From contig CALMBI010000174.1 in assembly GCA_937860115.1 (NCBI GenBank), positions 1 to 17,055 on the forward strand: a stretch of DNA of 17,055 nucleotides. Direction: 5' to 3'. Origin of the DNA: an uncultured Arcobacter sp. Its GTDB lineage: Bacteria; Campylobacterota; Campylobacteria; Campylobacterales; Arcobacteraceae. Positions 15,071 through 17,055 of the stretch are shown piece by piece (position 1 is the first letter of the stretch; every line of letters starts with the position of its first letter). The notes under the pieces are model-generated. The model saw only the letters and a program-made list of their open reading frames with translations, did no database searches and was not told where the DNA came from. A program made the translations under genes and the position numbers.

Positions 15071-16846
15071 GTAGAAATTTTTTATAATGCCTTAGATGCA
15101 GCTGCTGCAAAACAAATTAAATCATACGATAATGCTACATATAGATCAAATCTAACATTAGCAAATATAACTAAAAATGATGGTAACACGTACAACACTA
15201 TCTCAACTGACTATTCTAAACTTCGAGCTATTGCAAACGATGGAAAGACTTCTAGAAGCACTGATTACACAAAATCTTACATCAAAAAAGCAACTACTTT
15301 AAATAGTACAAAAGCAATAGGGGTTAAAGGGGAACTAACAGTTACTGAAAATATTGGTGATAGTAAACGACAAAGAGGTGTTATTGATACTTATTATAAT
15401 TTACCGAGCTGCTCAGGAACTGCTAATCAAGCTAGACTAGGTGTGAACGTGCAAGTAAGAAACAATAAAGTTGTATATCTTTTACGATTTAGGGATCTTG
15501 CAGGAAATGAATACGACATATTAGATACACCTGTAACTATTATTGAAGAAAATACTTACAATAAAAAATATACAGCAATGATGATGATGTTTGATAATCA
15601 AATAGCTATTCAATTAAGTGATGGGCTCAATTCATATTATCAATATATTGATCTGAAAACTTTATGGAATGCTAAACCTACATATCTAAAATCATATGGT
15701 TATCCTACAAGCTTGGCAAATGGTTCAATTCAAGCTGTATTGTATGATGATGGAACAGGGTATCAATTTACTGGAAAACTAAATACTCCTGTAACTGTAA
15801 AATCTCAAAATTTCTGGGAAATAGATGGCAAAAATACAGATAACTATCTTGGAGGATATTCTTCTTTATGTAATTCTACAAGTACAAGTAATTCAACGAC
15901 AATTGAAGCTAGCCAAATTATTAATGATCTTACTTCAAAAATCAACAAAAATAACTCAGATACAAATTTTGAATCATGGGGAGCAACACCTACATTAAAT
16001 CAGTACAATGCACTAAGCGGAGTAAATGTAAGTTTTCTAGTTGATGGATTTGGAGATGCTTGGTTTGAAAAATCTACGAATTGGGAAAATTATGGGTATA
16101 GTAATGTTACAGTAAGTCCAATACCTACTTCAAATTCAATAAGTGGTGCACTTCATTTTACAGATTATGAAACCTCAATAAACTTTATCGATGGTCAAGC
16201 AATTGAAAGTAGCAAAACAACCTCAAAATCTCAAAAGTTAGAATATGTATCAAATGGTGTTTTTACACTTTATGATGATACAAATAAAACAGCTCAAGAA
16301 GAGATAAAATTTGTAAAAGAATTTACTGGAACTGAACTTAATAATCTGTTTACAGATTCTGATATTACTTTTGATACAACAAATGATAAAGCAGCTATGA
16401 TTGTCACTAAAGCACTTACAACTTATTATGAGTGGAACGAAATTCAACAAAATTGGGATTGGAATTCAACAACACCTACAACATATAATTATTTAACAGA
16501 CTTTATAACGGCACATAGTGGCACTGCATATTTTACTTCAAAAAATAACTACGATAATATTGGAATAGCATTTGGAAACAATGGATTATTAGTCGAAGTA
16601 ACGAACACTGGTAGTAGTACTACAACTAAAAATGCTGGAACTTGGTCTATTTCAGATGATGATATTTTAGACCTTAATATCACGGTAGATGGGTATGATT
16701 ACACTCCTGCATTTACCTTGAAAAATGGTGTAGTTTGGAGGGGTGAAAAACGGCTGAAAGACAATTTACAAGCTGGTATTTTATTTAACTCAACTGCTTT
16801 GGAGAAAGTTAAAACATTAGTTATAGGTACAAATGGAGACATCTAG
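15071..16846 (+). CDS. C-terminal segment of the broken lipoprotein (third fragment)
   Basis: The frame is open from directly after the TAA at 15068 through 16846. The first usual start-like codon used by gene callers is a GTG at 15443, which lacks a ribosome binding site and cuts the domain that begins VEIFYNALDAAAAKQIKSYD. The segment is Ser/Thr/Asn-rich and beta-rich with many aromatic residues. It includes two isolated cysteines near LPSCSGTANQ and YSSLCNSTSTS, and a C-terminal module (about 16496-16846) with AGTWSISDDDILDLNI, a third relative of the GTWSI module in the middle segment. The chain ends VIGTNGDI. No transmembrane or anchoring motif is seen. Confidence 0.5.
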   Translation, partial: VEIFYNALDAAAAKQIKSYDNATYRSNLTLANITKNDGNTYNTISTDYSKLRAIANDGKTSRSTDYTKSYIKKATTLNSTKAIGVKGELTVTENIGDSKRQRGVIDTYYNLPSCSGTANQARLGVNVQVRNNKVVYLLRFRDLAGNEYDILDTPVTIIEENTYNKKYTAMMMMFDNQIAIQLSDGLNSYYQYIDLKTLWNAKPTYLKSYGYPTSLANGSIQAVLYDDGTGYQFTGKLNTPVTVKSQNFWEIDGKNTDNYLGGYSSLCNSTSTSNSTTIEASQIINDLTSKINKNNSDTNFESWGATPTLNQYNALSGVNVSFLVDGFGDAWFEKSTNWENYGYSNVTVSPIPTSNSISGALHFTDYETSINFIDGQAIESSKTTSKSQKLEYVSNGVFTLYDDTNKTAQEEIKFVKEFTGTELNNLFTDSDITFDTTNDKAAMIVTKALTTYYEWNEIQQNWDWNSTTPTTYNYLTDFITAHSGTAYFTSKNNYDNIGIAFGNNGLLVEVTNTGSSTTTKNAGTWSISDDDILDLNITVDGYDYTPAFTLKNGVVWRGEKRLKDNLQAGILFNSTALEKVKTLVIGTNGDI

Positions 16847-16887
16847 TTCCCATTTAGAATATAACTCTTCTTATTAATTTCACAAAA

Positions 16888-16913
16888 TATTTCCACCACC
16901 TTTGGTGGAAATA
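16888..16913. terminator. Perfect 10-bp hairpin downstream of the lipoprotein gene
   Basis: TATTTCCACC (16888-16897) and GGTGGAAATA (16904-16913) form a perfect stem with a 6-base loop, 41 bases past the stop codon. It is placed like a terminator, but no T tract follows on either strand, so it may act as an RNA-end stabiliser or another structure instead. Confidence 0.45.
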
Positions 16914-16967
16914 CCTATCAATTTGTCATCATTCATTAAATTAAACTTCATATTACATCAATTTAGT

Positions 16968-16973
16968 TAAAAT
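16968..16973 (+). promoter_or_regulatory. Possible gltX -10 box
   Basis: TTTAGTTAAAAT ends in a TAAAAT box 32 bases before the TTG start, in an AT-rich region. The rest of 16847-17005 shows only the hairpin and this candidate promoter. Confidence 0.35.
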
Positions 16974-17005
16974 ATTCTGTTTTTAAAAAATATAAGGAAT
17001 AAATT

Positions 17006-17055
17006 TTGCTACGATTTGCACCAAGTCCAACAGGTGATATGCATATAGGAAATCT
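17006..17055 (+). CDS. gltX: Glutamyl-tRNA synthetase, N-terminal 16 residues
   Basis: The right edge cuts this gene after 16 full codons, which read MLRFAPSPTGDMHIGN. FAPSPTG and HIGN are the class I signature of glutamyl-tRNA synthetases, with Asn replacing the last Gly/His of the HIGH-like motif. The start is TTG at 17006, supported by AAGGA at 16994-16998, 7 bases away, and by the position of the signature, which leaves no room for a longer N-terminus. Many Campylobacterota have two GltX enzymes, one charging tRNA-Glu and the other tRNA-Gln. The GDMHIGN form is the one I recall as GltX2, but 16 residues do not settle it. Confidence 0.88.
   Translation, partial: MLRFAPSPTGDMHIGN

Larger units (their letters stand above)
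12957..16846 (+). pseudogene. Giant repeat-containing lipoprotein gene, broken by a frameshift and a stop
   Basis: Three adjacent open segments read as one protein of about 1296 residues. The first (12957-14198) ends at a TGA. Adding one T to the TTT at 14193-14195 joins it to the second segment as STNMQILITKIAAGFKTII. The second runs to an in-frame TAA at 15068-15070 (SDSQE, stop, VEIFYNALDAAAAKQIKSY), after which the same frame stays open with no other stop to 16846. The N-terminus has a lipoprotein signal (LFSSC, Cys28), and the rest is beta-rich with a repeated module. AAGGAG lies 5 bases before the ATG and overlaps the stop of the barrel gene, so both were one operon. I do not know its function; secreted surface lipoproteins with a similar N-terminal pattern occur in Campylobacterota, from memory. 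Confidence 0.7.

Noticed and set aside
1..17055. tRNA, rRNA, CRISPR arrays, insertion sequences or phage genes
   Set aside because: No cloverleaf with a conserved T-loop, no regularly spaced repeats, and no transposase or integrase-like translation was found when reading through both strands.

Overview
The window looks like chromosomal DNA from a member of the Campylobacterota (Epsilonproteobacteria). It is AT-rich with short intergenic gaps. It carries the futalosine-pathway gene mqnC directly behind bamA and ahead of an M16-family protein, an order I recall from Helicobacter pylori (about HP0655-HP0657). It ends in a glutamyl-tRNA synthetase with the HIGN variant of the HIGH motif, and it holds two outer-membrane families often seen in this phylum. 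The genus cannot be fixed from sequence alone; the Sulfurimonas/Sulfuricurvum/Arcobacter side is my guess.

Layout. 1-2094 (minus strand): glmS is followed after 9 bases by the start of a nucleotide-sugar dehydrogenase that runs off the left edge, so amino-sugar supply is coupled to surface-polysaccharide precursors. 2201-2686 (minus): a hypothetical 161-residue protein. 2687-3005: a 319-base gap with a possible decayed reading frame. 3006-3902 (plus): an EamA/DMT transporter, convergent with tyrA (3916-4746, minus, GTG start). 4855-9422 (plus): a tight cluster of bamA, mqnC and an M16-family protein that lacks the zinc motif. 9423-9587: a structured leader with several hairpins, one burying the ribosome binding site of the next gene. 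9588-10310 (plus): a small outer-membrane protein resembling the TIGR04219 family, ending in a strong bidirectional terminator. 10393-11916 (minus): a TraF_2/PorV-like outer-membrane barrel.

12031-16846 (plus): a two-gene operon, divergent from the TraF-like gene, encoding a signal-peptide-bearing beta-barrel protein and a very large (about 1296-residue) repeat-containing lipoprotein. Each gene carries one single-base frameshift and one in-frame TAA, yet the frames are otherwise clean. The four lesions are clustered here while the conserved genes of the window are intact. This suggests recent pseudogenisation or some form of switching or recoding, and it is the most unusual region. 17006-17055: the first codons of gltX, from a TTG start.

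How the parts relate: most of the window concerns the cell envelope (glmS and sugar dehydrogenase for precursors, bamA for barrel assembly, three barrel-type proteins that would be BamA clients, one lipoprotein). tyrA, mqnC and gltX are housekeeping metabolism. No RNA genes, CRISPR arrays, insertion sequences or phage genes were seen.
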